A DNA stretch of 64,000 nt from Bacillus sp. OK048 (lineage in GTDB: Bacteria > Bacillota > Bacilli > Bacillales > Cytobacillaceae): NCBI RefSeq assembly GCF_900103525.1, contig NZ_FNHN01000002.1, positions 186,001-250,000 on the forward strand, in the 5' to 3' direction. The notes under the pieces were generated by a model. That model made no database searches and had not been told where the DNA came from. It saw only the letters and a program-made list of their open reading frames with translations. The position numbers and the translations under genes are program-made. Positions 35,595 through 45,840 of this stretch are shown here, one piece after another (positions within the stretch are counted from its first letter, which is position 1; the number at the start of each line of letters is the position of its first letter).

Positions 35595-35777
35595 GGCTGA
35601 GTTAAATATGGCTGTTGCTTTGAGCTCCAGGCGCTACGCTTTCCGCGGGCGGGCCGGGGAGCCTCCTCGGCGCTGAAGCGCCTGCGGGGTCTCCCCAGCC
35701 CCGTCCTCCCGCAGGAGTCGAGCGCCTTCCGCTCAAATCAACAGGTTATTCAATCAAAATTATAGTTTAACACAGCC
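35595..35777 (+). repeat. 183-bp GC-rich palindromic element (family A), copy 3
   Basis: Same orientation as copy 1. The outer ends are GGCTGAGTTAA and TTTAACACAGCC; the inner left arm is CTGTTGCTTTGAG and the inner right arm CTCAAATCAACAG. The GC-rich core is almost identical to copy 1. No clear target duplication is visible. It lies between the acyl-CoA dehydrogenase upstream region and the sigA terminator. Confidence 0.88.
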
Positions 35778-35782
35778 AAATC

Positions 35783-35823
35783 CAAAAAAAATAGTTTACT
35801 CCTTTTGCAAGAAGTAAACTATC
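35783..35823 (-). terminator. Terminator of the dnaG-sigA operon
   Basis: ATAGTTTACT / AGTAAACTAT with a 12-base loop, followed by eight T on the minus strand. Confidence 0.88.
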
Positions 35824-35829
35824 TGTAAT

Positions 35830-36957
35830 TTATTCTAGGAAGTCTTTTAGGCGTTTGCTGCGACTTGGATGTCGTAATTTCCGCAAAGCCTTTGCTTCAA
35901 TCTGTCTGATACGTTCACGGGTCACACCGAAGACTTTACCAACCTCTTCTAGGGTACGGGTCCGTCCATCATCTAAACCAAAGCGTAAGCGCAGGACGTT
36001 CTCTTCTCGGTCTGTTAATGTATCAAGGACATCTTCAAGCTGCTCTTTTAATAATTCGTAAGCAGCATGCTCTGAAGGGGAAGTAGCATCTTGATCTTCA
36101 ATGAAATCACCCAAATGGGAATCATCTTCTTCACCAATAGGCGTTTCAAGTGAAACGGGTTCTTGAGCAATTTTCAGGATTTCTCTAACCTTATCAGGTG
36201 TTAAATCCATATCTTCTCCTATTTCTTCAGGAGTTGGTTCGCGGCCAAGGTCCTGAAGTAATTGTCTCTGGACACGGATAAGTTTGTTAATGGTTTCAAC
36301 CATATGGACAGGAATACGAATGGTTCTAGCCTGGTCTGCAATCGCTCTGGTGATGGCTTGACGTATCCACCAAGTTGCATACGTACTAAATTTAAATCCT
36401 TTGCGATAATCAAATTTTTCAACTGCTTTGATCAGTCCCATATTGCCTTCTTGAATAAGGTCAAGGAAAAGCATACCGCGGCCAACATAGCGTTTTGCAA
36501 TACTAACAACTAAGCGTAGGTTTGCTTCAGCAAGGCGTCGTTTTGCTTCTTCGTCGCCCCCCTCAATACGGTTTGCAAGTTTAATTTCATCTTCAGCAGA
36601 AAGTAAGTCTACACGACCAATTTCTTTTAAGTACATACGAACAGGATCGTTTATCTTAACTCCTGGAGGAACGCTAAGATCATTTAGATCAAACTCGTCG
36701 TCATCTCCCTTTGCTAATTGCTTAGGGTTTGGATCTTCCTCGTCACTTTCTCCTACTAATTCGATTCCCTGATCACCTAGGAATTCAATAAATTCATCCA
36801 TTTGTTCGGATTCTAACTCGAAATTTGCCATTCTTTCCGCAATATCATCGTAGGCAAGGACACCGGTTTTCTTTCCCAGTACCGTTAACTGGTCTTTTAC
36901 TTGTTCGAAGGTCAATTCATTCTCTGCCTCTTTTGAACGCGCTGATTTTTCAGCCAT
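35830..36957 (-). CDS. sigA: RNA polymerase housekeeping sigma factor SigA
   Basis: A 375-residue primary sigma-70 factor. An acidic region 1.1-like N-terminus leads into region 1.2 ([17 protein letters not shown]), region 2 ([41 protein letters not shown]), region 3 and region 4 ([40 protein letters not shown]). It directs RNA polymerase to the TTGACA/TATAAT promoters seen in this window. The start MAEKSARS follows AAGGAGGGGG; the frame opens ten codons earlier without a ribosome site. It lies 42 bp downstream of dnaG, the conserved macromolecular synthesis operon. Confidence 0.97.
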   Translation of the reverse strand: MAEKSARSKEAENELTFEQVKDQLTVLGKKTGVLAYDDIAERMANFELESEQMDEFIEFLGDQGIELVGESDEEDPNPKQLAKGDDDEFDLNDLSVPPGVKINDPVRMYLKEIGRVDLLSAEDEIKLANRIEGGDEEAKRRLAEANLRLVVSIAKRYVGRGMLFLDLIQEGNMGLIKAVEKFDYRKGFKFSTYATWWIRQAITRAIADQARTIRIPVHMVETINKLIRVQRQLLQDLGREPTPEEIGEDMDLTPDKVREILKIAQEPVSLETPIGEEDDSHLGDFIEDQDATSPSEHAAYELLKEQLEDVLDTLTDREENVLRLRFGLDDGRTRTLEEVGKVFGVTRERIRQIEAKALRKLRHPSRSKRLKDFLE

Positions 36958-36999
36958 ATGTCCCCCTCCTTCCAGAATCAAAGACATTAAAAATGGAAT

Positions 37000-38808
37000 C
37001 TATAGCGATTTACGCAATTGAGTGATTTCAGTAGCAATTGCAGCTGCTTTCATATGATCACTTTGCCGCTCTGCTTCTTTCAGTTCCACTTCTTTTTCTT
37101 TTATCTTTAACACTTTTTGATAATTAAACACCTGTTTGATATAATCAGTTAATTCTTGATTCGTTAATTCTTCATTTACTGACATCATTTCAATGTCTGC
37201 AATCATTCTTCTAAGATTTTTATCCTGAATATAGGTTAAAAATGCACTAGAATCAGGATTCATATGTTCTTCGTAAAAACCAATAAGATATGTTATTATT
37301 GCCTGATGTTCGTCGATATTAAACGTGTTTCCCTGCAATAAATCCTGAACTTTATAAGCAGTATCACGATCTCTCAACATATGGGCAATTAATCGCCTTT
37401 CAGCAGTCACATATGCCTTCGGTAATTTTTTTACCGGTTTTACTATGGCACTGGGCATGTTTACCGCCGGAGTTTGACCACTTGATTTCCTTTTTTCCGT
37501 AAAGAAAACTTGTCTTAGCTGCTGCTGTAGGGCCTCTAAGGAAATCGAAAACTCTGACGCAAGCTGCCGCAAATAATGATCTTTTTCAACAGCTTTTGTC
37601 AATTTACTTATTTCTTTCAGTATTGTTTCGATAAAGGCGAGCCGATCTCCTTCAATTTGAAGATTTTTTCCTCTTCGAAAGTAAAGAAATTTAAATCCCA
37701 TCCAAGTAAGACTTGCACCAATAACCTCTTTACGAAACTTTTCCGGACCATTTTTTTTTATATATTCATCTGGATCTAGTCCATCAGACATCATGGCAAC
37801 TTTAATTGTACAACCAGAATCAGTGAGCATATTGCCAGCTCTAAAAGCAGCTTCAATTCCTGCTTTGTCAGAGTCGAAACAAATCGTGATAGACTGGGTA
37901 TTCTGCCGGATAAGCGTTATGTGCTCTTCTGTCAAGGAGGTACCCATTGTAGCGATACCATTTTCGACACCAGACCTGTCAGCAGCAATGACATCGGCAA
38001 ATCCTTCAAAAAGGACTGCTTGCTGTAATTTTCGTATACTTGGTTTGGCCAAATGAAAATTATATAAAATTTTACTTTTATTAAAGATTACTGTTTCGGG
38101 ACTATTTAAATATTTGGGCTCATCGGCCCCTAATGATCTCCCAGAAAAAGCAATCGTTTTTCCATTGCGATCAAAAATCGGGAACATGATTCGATCTCGA
38201 AAACGATCAAAGTATGTTTCATCCCTTTCTCGTTTGATAATTAATCCTGCTTTTTCCATCAGTTCAGGAGAAAAATCTCTTTTGGTAAGAAATTTGTATA
38301 CAAAATCCCATGAATTTAATGAATAGCCAATTTGAAATTTATCAATCGATTCTCGGGTAAATCCTCTCTTCAGCAAATACTCTAGAGCATGTTGACCATC
38401 CTTTGTGTTTACCAATAAGTGATGGTAAAATTTTTGCAAGAGCTCATGCGCATCAAGCATTGACTGAAGTTCTGGAGAAACACTCTTCCCCTTTCCATTC
38501 ACTGAGATGTTAACTTGTAGGTCAATATTAGCTTTTTCAGCTAATTTAACGGCAGCTTCTAAAAAGGTAATTCCTTCAAGCTCCATTAAAAATGAAAAAA
38601 CATTTCCTCCCGCTCCACATCCAAAGCAATGATAAATTTGTTTATCGGATGAAACGGAAAAAGATGGTGAGTTTTCTCCATGGAAAGGACATAATCCGAA
38701 GTAATTTCGCCCTTGTTTTTTCAGTTGAACATATTCACTAATTAATTCAACAATATCAACAGACTGACGAATTTGATTGATTTTTTCTTCGGCAATCCGT
38801 TCTGCCAT
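37000..38808 (-). CDS. dnaG: DNA primase
   Basis: A 602-residue primase that makes RNA primers at the replication fork. The N-terminal zinc domain has CPFHGENSPSFSV and HCFGCGAGGN. The TOPRIM core contains LFEGFADVIAADRSG and ICFDSDKAGIEAA. The C-terminal region (from about residue 455) is the helicase-binding domain. The gene precedes sigA in the same operon. The ribosome site is GGAGATGTTTTC. A sigma-H-like promoter lies immediately upstream. Confidence 0.97.
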   Translation of the reverse strand: MAERIAEEKINQIRQSVDIVELISEYVQLKKQGRNYFGLCPFHGENSPSFSVSSDKQIYHCFGCGAGGNVFSFLMELEGITFLEAAVKLAEKANIDLQVNISVNGKGKSVSPELQSMLDAHELLQKFYHHLLVNTKDGQHALEYLLKRGFTRESIDKFQIGYSLNSWDFVYKFLTKRDFSPELMEKAGLIIKRERDETYFDRFRDRIMFPIFDRNGKTIAFSGRSLGADEPKYLNSPETVIFNKSKILYNFHLAKPSIRKLQQAVLFEGFADVIAADRSGVENGIATMGTSLTEEHITLIRQNTQSITICFDSDKAGIEAAFRAGNMLTDSGCTIKVAMMSDGLDPDEYIKKNGPEKFRKEVIGASLTWMGFKFLYFRRGKNLQIEGDRLAFIETILKEISKLTKAVEKDHYLRQLASEFSISLEALQQQLRQVFFTEKRKSSGQTPAVNMPSAIVKPVKKLPKAYVTAERRLIAHMLRDRDTAYKVQDLLQGNTFNIDEHQAIITYLIGFYEEHMNPDSSAFLTYIQDKNLRRMIADIEMMSVNEELTNQELTDYIKQVFNYQKVLKIKEKEVELKEAERQSDHMKAAAIATEITQLRKSL

Positions 38809-38828
38809 GAAAACATCTCCAATTATAC

Positions 38829-39161
38829 TTATTCTTCAAAGAAATTTAAATTCCTGCATATTTCGACAATTTTCTTCGTAAGTTGCACGATAAAATTTCT
38901 CCGATCGTCAAAAGTGGAGGCAAGTCCAATATCCTGTGTAACAGTGAAATCCCCCTTTGTAGTTTGATTCATGATGAATAAATCCGCAGCTTCCCTTTAA
39001 GGAATCAAAATAGTTCCATGTTGCATTGCAAATGTAGTCCTATTGGTTCCATGGTGAAGAAGAAGCGATAAAAAGAACTTTAAGGGAAAATGTTGAAGTG
39101 ATTTCGACAATTTCCTCTTTCATCAGCATGAGTCTGCATCGACAAAAATAGTTGGAATGCC
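38829..39161 (-). pseudogene. yqxD: Decayed yqxD (UPF0178/YaiI family)
   Basis: Pieces of one protein are spread over three frames on the minus strand. From 39161: PTIFVDADSC, then a one-base loss; KEEIVEITSTFSLKVLFIAS with an in-frame TAG at 39040-39042 and on to WNYFDSLK; then another frameshift and REAADLFIMNQTTKGDFTVT followed by QDIGLAS. The last frame continues to DDRRNFIVQLTKK and a stop at 38829, apparently skipping about 40 residues of the usual C-terminal half. These are the hallmark motifs of the YqxD family, and B. subtilis yqxD sits exactly here, upstream of dnaG. No intact start codon is visible. Confidence 0.82.
38831..38857 (-). promoter_or_regulatory. Sigma-H-like promoter upstream of dnaG-sigA
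   Basis: On the minus strand GCAGGAATT and GAAGAAT are 11 bases apart, matching the sigma-H consensus RnAGGAwWW-N11-12-RnnGAAT at every constrained position. The expected start would give a leader of about 15 bases before the dnaG ATG. The B. subtilis sigA operon is known to have a sigma-H-dependent promoter; equivalence is inferred. Confidence 0.6.
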
Positions 39162-39329
39162 TGTTGTATTAGTATTAATTCTACATCACTCCGCATATTC
39201 CTTCTTTATGAAGCTAACTTTTTATTGTCGAATTTTTTTCTGAAGGTTTTCTTGACATCTAACAATAAATAGTTTATTCGTATACGTCCAAGTCTAAACC
39301 TAAAAGATTCATTTTTATCACAATTTTTT

Positions 39330-39358
39330 ATTATAGTACATTTTTTTGTACATTTCCA
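39330..39358 (-). promoter_or_regulatory. Candidate sigma-A promoter of the (yqxD)-dnaG-sigA operon
   Basis: TGGAAA and a perfect TATAAT are 17 bases apart on the minus strand. The spacer contains TGTACAAAAAAATGTAC, two GTAC palindromes seven to ten bases apart. About 170 bp of featureless leader separates it from the yqxD remnant. Confidence 0.55.
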
Positions 39359-39378
39359 TACTTTTTTATCATTAATTC

Positions 39379-39404
39379 AAAAACACATAATCTAAGATTA
39401 TGTG
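39379..39404 (-). terminator. Terminator of yqfL
   Basis: CACATAATC / GATTATGTG with a 3-base loop, immediately after the yqfL stop and followed by TTTTTG on the minus strand. Confidence 0.8.
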
Positions 39405-40214
39405 CTAGGATCTTCTTTTATGAACGTAATTTAGAATAACATTTGCCGTTTCTTCAACTGCCTTATTGGTTACATCAATAACTGGACAATTAATTCTACT
39501 TACTATTTTTTCAAAGAAGGTTAACTCATCACGAATTCTTTCAATATTTGCATAGCTTGCCTGATCATTTAATCCTAATGAAATTAACCGTTCCCGTCTA
39601 ATATTATTTAGTTTTTGCGGGCTTATTTTTAACCCAAAGCATTTTTCTGCTGGAACTTTGTATAATTCCTCTGGAGGATCTACTTCAGGAACAAGTGGTA
39701 CATTCGCAACTTTTAAACGTTTTAATGCAAGATATTGTGACAAAGGAGTTTTTGATGTTCTTGATACCCCAATTAAGACGATATCTGCTTTTAATATTCC
39801 CCTTGGATCGCGTCCATCATCATATTTAACAGCAAACTCGATGGCTTCTACTTTTTTAAAATAATCCTCATCTAGTTTTCTTACCAGTCCAGGTTCGCAC
39901 AGAGGAGTTTTCCCACTAAAGATTTGGATTTGATCCATGATTGGACCCATTAAGTCTACTGCATAAATTCCTGCTTCGTCAGCTTTCTCCTTGATATAAA
40001 TACGCATATCCGGTTTTACCAAGGTAAATGCGATCATGGCATGGTCCAAGGTAACTAGCGAAATTACTTCATCAATATGTTCCTTCTCCTCTACATAGGG
40101 AAATCTTTTCAACGTCATACCAGATCCATTAAACTGGCTGATCGCTGCTTTTGTTACTAATTCAGCTGTTTCCCCCACTGAATCAGATACTACATATATA
40201 ACGGGCGTAATCAT
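39405..40214 (-). CDS. yqfL: Pyruvate, phosphate dikinase regulatory protein (YqfL)
   Basis: A 269-residue bifunctional kinase/phosphorylase family protein (DUF299). It uses ADP to inactivate and phosphate to reactivate pyruvate phosphate dikinase or PEP synthase by threonine phosphorylation. The P-loop-like motif [15 protein letters not shown] and the N-terminal [13 protein letters not shown] are family signatures. In B. subtilis it is co-transcribed with ccpN and affects gluconeogenic gene control. Here it follows ccpN by 72 bp. The start ATG lies behind GAGGAAG. Confidence 0.88.
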   Translation of the reverse strand: MITPVIYVVSDSVGETAELVTKAAISQFNGSGMTLKRFPYVEEKEHIDEVISLVTLDHAMIAFTLVKPDMRIYIKEKADEAGIYAVDLMGPIMDQIQIFSGKTPLCEPGLVRKLDEDYFKKVEAIEFAVKYDDGRDPRGILKADIVLIGVSRTSKTPLSQYLALKRLKVANVPLVPEVDPPEELYKVPAEKCFGLKISPQKLNNIRRERLISLGLNDQASYANIERIRDELTFFEKIVSRINCPVIDVTNKAVEETANVILNYVHKRRS

Positions 40215-40286
40215 TCTTCCTCAACAGCTCCTCTGGAATTACATTTTTTCACCTTCAATGTCGAGGCATTGGGATGGTTGTTCTAA

Positions 40287-40922
40287 TTACTCATTCCCCA
40301 AGGCAACAAAGGCCTTTGTAATATTCGATTTGGTTATTCTTCCAATAACTTCGAACCCTTTTTCTGAAGGTCTCACCACAGGTAAAGCATCGATTTGTTT
40401 ATCAATTAACAATTTGGCAACATCAATCAATGTGTCATCCAGTTCGCATGTCGTTATATTTGGCATTCTCGTCATTATGATGTTGATTGGAAGTGTAGTG
40501 AGTTCTTGTTTGCCAATACTCGCTCGTAGCAAATCCTTTCTTGATAGCACACCTACTAACAAAGAATTTTGGTCTACAACAAATAATGTACCCACATCCT
40601 CAAGGAACATTGTACAAATTGCATCATATACTGAAACATTTTCCTTCACAAGAACAGGAATTGAATTATAATCTCTGACAAAAATTTTCTGAAGATTTTC
40701 AGTCAAAAGCTGATTGCCTGATTTACCCGTATAAAAATACCCAACCCGAGGTCTTGCATCTAAATAACCTGCCATTGTTAGAATGGATAAATCTGGCCTT
40801 AATGTAGCTCTTGTTAAATTTAATTGTTCAGCGATGTTCTCCCCTGTGATTGGTCCATTGTCCTTTACAATCTGAATGATATGTTCTTGGCGTTTGGACA
40901 GTTCTATTTTTCTCACCACCAT
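40287..40922 (-). CDS. ccpN: Transcriptional repressor CcpN
   Basis: A regulator of about 211 residues with an N-terminal winged helix (KRQEHIIQIVKDNGPITGENIAEQLNLTRATLRPDLSIL) and two CBS domains (VSVYDAICTMFLEDVGTLFVVD and CELDDTLIDVAKLLIDKQIDALPVV). It represses gluconeogenic genes (gapB, pckA in B. subtilis) on glucose, sensing ATP/ADP through the CBS pair. The start is uncertain: ATG at 40922 is used; GTG codons at 40919 and 40916 and an ATG at 40934 are alternatives, none with a strong ribosome site. Confidence 0.9.
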   Translation of the reverse strand: MVVRKIELSKRQEHIIQIVKDNGPITGENIAEQLNLTRATLRPDLSILTMAGYLDARPRVGYFYTGKSGNQLLTENLQKIFVRDYNSIPVLVKENVSVYDAICTMFLEDVGTLFVVDQNSLLVGVLSRKDLLRASIGKQELTTLPINIIMTRMPNITTCELDDTLIDVAKLLIDKQIDALPVVRPSEKGFEVIGRITKSNITKAFVALGNE

Positions 40923-40971
40923 ATTGAAATCCATTATGTAGAGGTGCGGTATTGAACCGCACCATCCAATG

Positions 40972-42354
40972 TTAAAACAAAATCTTTTCTTGAAGGAAAG
41001 GAACTAGTTCAGAGATAGCTACCCGAGTTTGCTCCATTGTATCACGATCTCTGATGGTAACCATTTTATCTTCTTTTGAATCAAAATCGAAGGTGATACA
41101 GAATGGTGTTCCGATTTCATCATGTCTACGGTAACGTTTTCCGATTGAACCTGCTTCGTCATAATCAACAGAGAAGTACTTTGCTAAATTTTCATATACT
41201 TCTTTTGCTTCATCAGAAAGTTTTTTAGATAGCGGAAGAACAGCAGCTTTAAATGGTGCCAGTGCTGGATGGAAATGCATAACCGTTCTGGAAGTTCCAT
41301 CTTCAAGTTGTTCTTCATCATAGGCATCGATTAAAAACGCTAATGTTACCCGGTCCGCACCAAGGGAAGGCTCGATACAGAATGGAATATATCGTTCATT
41401 TGTCTCTGGATCGATATAGTTAAAATCTTCACCAGAGAATTGCATATGCTGCTTCAAATCATAATCAGTTCTTGAAGCTACACCCCAAAGTTCTCCCCAA
41501 CCAAATGGGAACTTATATTCAAAGTCAGTAGTCGCGTTACTATAATGAGAAAGTTCATCCTCTGAATGGTCACGAAGTCTTAGATTTTCCTTGTTTAATC
41601 CCAAAGAGTGCAGCCACTGCTCCGCAAAATTCTTCCAATAGTCATACCAAGTCAGCTCTTCACCTGGCTTACAGAAAAACTCCAACTCCATTTGTTCGAA
41701 TTCGCGAGTACGGAAAGTAAAATTACCAGGTGTGATTTCATTCCGAAAGCTTTTCCCTATTTGAGCAATTCCAAAAGGTAATTTCTTTCTCATTGTCCGC
41801 TGCACATTTTTAAAGTTAACAAAAATTCCTTGTGCTGTTTCAGGACGGAGGAAAATTTCATTAGCACTTGATTCTGTTACCCCTTGGAAGGTTTTAAACA
41901 TTAAATTGAATTGGCGAATTCCAGTAAAATCATGACTGCCGCAGTCAGGGCAGGCAATATTATGTTCTTTCACTAGTTCCTCCATTTTATCAAATGAAAG
42001 GCCATCAACCACCATTTCTATTCCCTTTTCATCAAGCGCATTTTCAATTAACTTATCGGCACGATGTCTGGCTTTACAGTTCTTACAATCCATCATAGGA
42101 TCATTAAAGTTACCGATATGTCCAGATGCTTCCCAAGTCCTTGGATTCATCAAGATACTGGCATCTAATCCAACATTGTAAGGGGACTCTTGCACAAACT
42201 TCTTCCACCATGCCTGTTTAATATTGTTTTTAAATTCAACCCCTAATGGTCCGTAATCCCAAGTATTTGCCAGACCTCCGTAGATTTCTGAACCTGGAAA
42301 AATAAATCCTCTATGTTTCGCGTGAGAAACAATTTGCTCCATTGATGCTTTCAT
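40972..42354 (-). CDS. glyQS: Glycyl-tRNA synthetase, single-chain (alpha2) type
   Basis: A 460-residue class II synthetase charging tRNA-Gly. Motif 1 is near [16 protein letters not shown], motif 2 in [25 protein letters not shown] and motif 3 in [22 protein letters not shown] and CPDCGSHDF form a zinc-knuckle insertion. This is the eukaryote/archaea-like homodimeric enzyme, not the alpha2beta2 GlyQ/GlyS of B. subtilis, yet it occupies the same locus between ccpN and recO. It is preceded by a T-box leader. The start ATG follows AGAGGAG. Confidence 0.95.
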   Translation of the reverse strand: MKASMEQIVSHAKHRGFIFPGSEIYGGLANTWDYGPLGVEFKNNIKQAWWKKFVQESPYNVGLDASILMNPRTWEASGHIGNFNDPMMDCKNCKARHRADKLIENALDEKGIEMVVDGLSFDKMEELVKEHNIACPDCGSHDFTGIRQFNLMFKTFQGVTESSANEIFLRPETAQGIFVNFKNVQRTMRKKLPFGIAQIGKSFRNEITPGNFTFRTREFEQMELEFFCKPGEELTWYDYWKNFAEQWLHSLGLNKENLRLRDHSEDELSHYSNATTDFEYKFPFGWGELWGVASRTDYDLKQHMQFSGEDFNYIDPETNERYIPFCIEPSLGADRVTLAFLIDAYDEEQLEDGTSRTVMHFHPALAPFKAAVLPLSKKLSDEAKEVYENLAKYFSVDYDEAGSIGKRYRRHDEIGTPFCITFDFDSKEDKMVTIRDRDTMEQTRVAISELVPFLQEKILF

Positions 42355-42380
42355 TTTCTTAACTCCTCTTCAATTATTGA

Positions 42381-42457
42381 GGCTGTGTTAAATTAGTCTG
42401 TTGCTTTGCGCTCCAATCACCAGAGTGTCAAAATTAAAACTTAGCTTTAACACAGCC
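42381..42457. repeat. 77-bp deletion derivative of family A element
   Basis: The outer ends GGCTGTGTTAAA and TTTAACACAGCC are intact. Just inside the left end, GTCTGTTGCTTTGCGCTCCA matches copy 3. The GC-rich core and right half are gone. It lies inside the transcribed gap between the T-box and glyQS. Confidence 0.8.
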
Positions 42458-42465
42458 ATTAAAAA

Positions 42466-42682
42466 ATAAAAAACTCTCGTCCCTATGCTTAAAATAAGCA
42501 TAGGGACGAGAGTTACCCGCGGTTCCACCCTATTTGCTGCTATAACAACAGCCTCTTTTATGACAAGTTTGCTCAAGAACGCCTTCCTTAGGCCTCTATA
42601 CCCTAGCTCACACCACCCTAGGTTCGCTTTTATAGAGATTGCTAAGTACTACTTTCCTTCATAGCATCTATTCATATTATTA
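42466..42682 (-). promoter_or_regulatory. T-box riboswitch controlling glyQS
   Basis: The minus strand contains the T-box sequence GGGTGGAACCGCGGGT (42515-42530) followed by a terminator with 18-bp arms (ACTCTCGTCCC.../...GGGACGAGAGT, 42473-42513) and a T-rich tail. Upstream is a stem I-like region with CTCTAT/ATAGAG and an apical GGTGGTG. GGC in AGAGGCC is a candidate glycine specifier, but its place in the specifier loop is not certain. Uncharged tRNA-Gly should stabilise the antiterminator. Confidence 0.9.
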
Positions 42683-42688
42683 AGAAAC

Positions 42689-42717
42689 ATCTTATCGAAG
42701 TCCAAATAAAAAGTCAA
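42689..42717 (-). promoter_or_regulatory. Sigma-A-type promoter of the T-box/glyQS transcript
   Basis: TTGACT and TAAGAT with exactly 17 bases between them, just upstream of the T-box stem I. Confidence 0.65.
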
Positions 42718-42726
42718 TATGGTCAA

Positions 42727-43479
42727 CTATAATTGATTGCGAAATTTTTCCATTGATTGAATGAATTTTTTGCTCTTTAAGTAAAGACCAGAATATTCCT
42801 CGTAATAAGCTGAAATGATTTTTTTTAACTCATCCTTTGTTTCCTGCTTTACTGAGATATTTCCTAATCTAGAAAGATCAAAAAAATAAAATAATCGTAA
42901 TAATTTTACTGATGATGGCGATAATTTAAAATGGTACGGATCTTTCTCCAAACACCGGTGACATATTAATCCACCTTCACGTATAGAAAAAGAAAAAAGT
43001 CCGTCTGTACTTCCGCAAACGGAACAATGATTTAGAATCGGATGCAATCCCAAAACAGGTAGCATTTTCATTTCATAGATATTCATCAGAATATCTGGAT
43101 CATACCCTTCATTCATAAAATTAAGCGTTTGAAAAAGAAGTTCGAAATGAAAAGGATTAGGCTTTTTATCCTCCGTAGTTTTATCTGTTAATTCAACAAT
43201 ATAACTGGCATAGGCAGTAAGAAAAATATCTTCACCAATGGCCCGAAAGCTAGTAATCATTTCTCCCTGTTGAACAGTTCCTAAGCCCGTTCCTCTTTGG
43301 ACGAGGAAGTACCCATGGGTAAAAAGCTGGGTAATGGAGGAAAGTCGGCTATTAGGCTTTTTTGCTCCTCTAGCCATCACGCCAATCTTTCCCCATTCCC
43401 TTGTATATAGGGTAATAATTTTATTGGTTTCACCATAATCTGTAGTTCTAATGACGATGCCTTCACACTTTTGAAGCAT
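42727..43479 (-). CDS. recO: DNA repair protein RecO
   Basis: A 250-residue recombination mediator that loads RecA with RecF/RecR. An N-terminal OB-fold ([37 protein letters not shown]) and a C-terminal helical domain with a four-cysteine zinc site ([25 protein letters not shown], interrupted here as in the family). MLQKCEG is taken as the start, with GGTGAC nearby; a start four codons upstream is possible. It follows the tiny gene yqzL. Confidence 0.93.
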   Translation of the reverse strand: MLQKCEGIVIRTTDYGETNKIITLYTREWGKIGVMARGAKKPNSRLSSITQLFTHGYFLVQRGTGLGTVQQGEMITSFRAIGEDIFLTAYASYIVELTDKTTEDKKPNPFHFELLFQTLNFMNEGYDPDILMNIYEMKMLPVLGLHPILNHCSVCGSTDGLFSFSIREGGLICHRCLEKDPYHFKLSPSSVKLLRLFYFFDLSRLGNISVKQETKDELKKIISAYYEEYSGLYLKSKKFIQSMEKFRNQL

Positions 43480-43510
43480 AGTTGTCACCATCCCGATACA
43501 TTAGACAAAC

Positions 43511-43654
43511 TTATGAAACGGGAAAATCCATTTGCGCTAGATCTTCATTCTGATTTCCGGGTATTTCTTGGTTTTCCTTCTCAAGCTCTTTTATGAGAAG
43601 ATAAGTGTCAATATTACCTGTCTGGAGGAATACTTTCCACGTAAAATCCATCAT
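43511..43654 (-). CDS. yqzL: YqzL small protein
   Basis: A 47-residue protein that is easy to miss. It begins MMDFTWKVFLQTGNIDTYLL and ends NEDLAQMDFPVS, closely matching the YqzL family always found between era and recO in Bacillus. AGGTGGGG lies six bases before the first ATG; a second ATG follows immediately. It is cytosolic, acidic at the C-terminus, and of unknown function. It is probably co-transcribed with recO. Confidence 0.85.
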   Translation of the reverse strand: MMDFTWKVFLQTGNIDTYLLIKELEKENQEIPGNQNEDLAQMDFPVS

Positions 43655-43811
43655 CGAAAACCCCACCTTTCATGATATAGACTAGCCTTTTAAAGAATCC
43701 CAAACCTTACAATTATCATAGCCTGCCTTAGCAAAAATCATAAGACGAAAATATTGTTAATGTTGTCCATGCATAATTCTTTAGAAAAGTTAATATTTTA
43801 GTTAGGGTTAC

Positions 43812-43936
43812 TAGAAAAGCGGAAGCGCCTCGTTCAGCCCTGACAAGCATAAGACGAGCCGGCAGGAAGGTTGCTTTTTAACCTTCATGACGGATTGGCT
43901 TATGACCTCGAAGGGCTAGGCGCTGGAGCTAGACAG
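43812..43936 (+). repeat. Full copy of dispersed repeat family B
   Basis: Begins AGAAAAGCGGAAGCGCC and ends GGCGCTGGAGCTAGACAG. The interior folds into nested arms, including CATAAG/CTTATG, CCG.CAGGAAGG/CCTTCATGACGG and AGCCCT/AGGGCT. It is the longest family member in the window, between yqzL and era, and no gene lies in it. Confidence 0.8.
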
Positions 43937-43948
43937 CAAGTAGTAAAA

Positions 43949-45305
<1,357 letters not shown>

Positions 45306-45465
45306 TTACCCTAAAATTGTCACAAAATCATCACTTGTAGCGAAAAAGTAATGTAAAAATTTGAATTTTCACAAAAGTCAGCTATTTTACCTATTTCTCC
45401 TACAAGCCTGATAAGTTATTGTACCTAATTAGCATTTTCATTTCAAATCCTAAAAAATCAAAGTT

Positions 45466-45840
45466 CTAGAACCATCTTAGAACATACGGTAAAAAGATAA
45501 TCATGCCAATTAATACTGCCGTGATTGCATAAATAAAAACTGCACCTGCAGCCAAATCTTTTGCCTGTTTAGCAAGCGGATGGTACTCCTCTGTAACCAA
45601 ATCCACTACACGCTCGATGGCTGTATTGATCAACTCTAAAGAGAAGATTCCACCTATCGCAAGGATCACAAGTAACCATTCCATTTTACTTATTGAAAAT
45701 AATAGCCCACACCCGATAACCAATAAAGAAACAATGAAATGGATGCGCATATTCCGTTCTGACTCAAGGGCTGTCTTTATACCTGCTATAGCATAAGAAA
45801 AAGAATTCCATAAACGGACCGGGTTATCTCGTGAGTCCAT
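45466..45840 (-). CDS. dgkA: Undecaprenol kinase / diacylglycerol kinase family
   Basis: A 124-residue trimeric membrane enzyme with three helices. The family signature is [30 protein letters not shown]. Gram-positive members phosphorylate undecaprenol to the cell-wall lipid carrier. It overlaps the ybeY 3' end by 17 bases. A 205-bp AT-rich gap, in which I recognise nothing, separates it from cdd. Confidence 0.93.
   Translation of the reverse strand: MDSRDNPVRLWNSFSYAIAGIKTALESERNMRIHFIVSLLVIGCGLLFSISKMEWLLVILAIGGIFSLELINTAIERVVDLVTEEYHPLAKQAKDLAAGAVFIYAITAVLIGMIIFLPYVLRWF

Noticed and set aside
38822..38827. Perfect TATAAT 14 bases upstream of the dnaG ATG
   Set aside because: A start from it would fall within the dnaG ribosome site, and the matching -35 (TTTAAA) is weak. 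The overlapping sigma-H match fits better.
39252..39280. Plus-strand TTGACA with a TATTCG-like -10
   Set aside because: The -10 is poor and no plus-strand gene follows; probably chance in AT-rich DNA.
40258..40671. 137-residue plus-strand frame opposite ccpN
   Set aside because: Antisense shadow of a clear CBS-domain repressor, with no recognisable domain.
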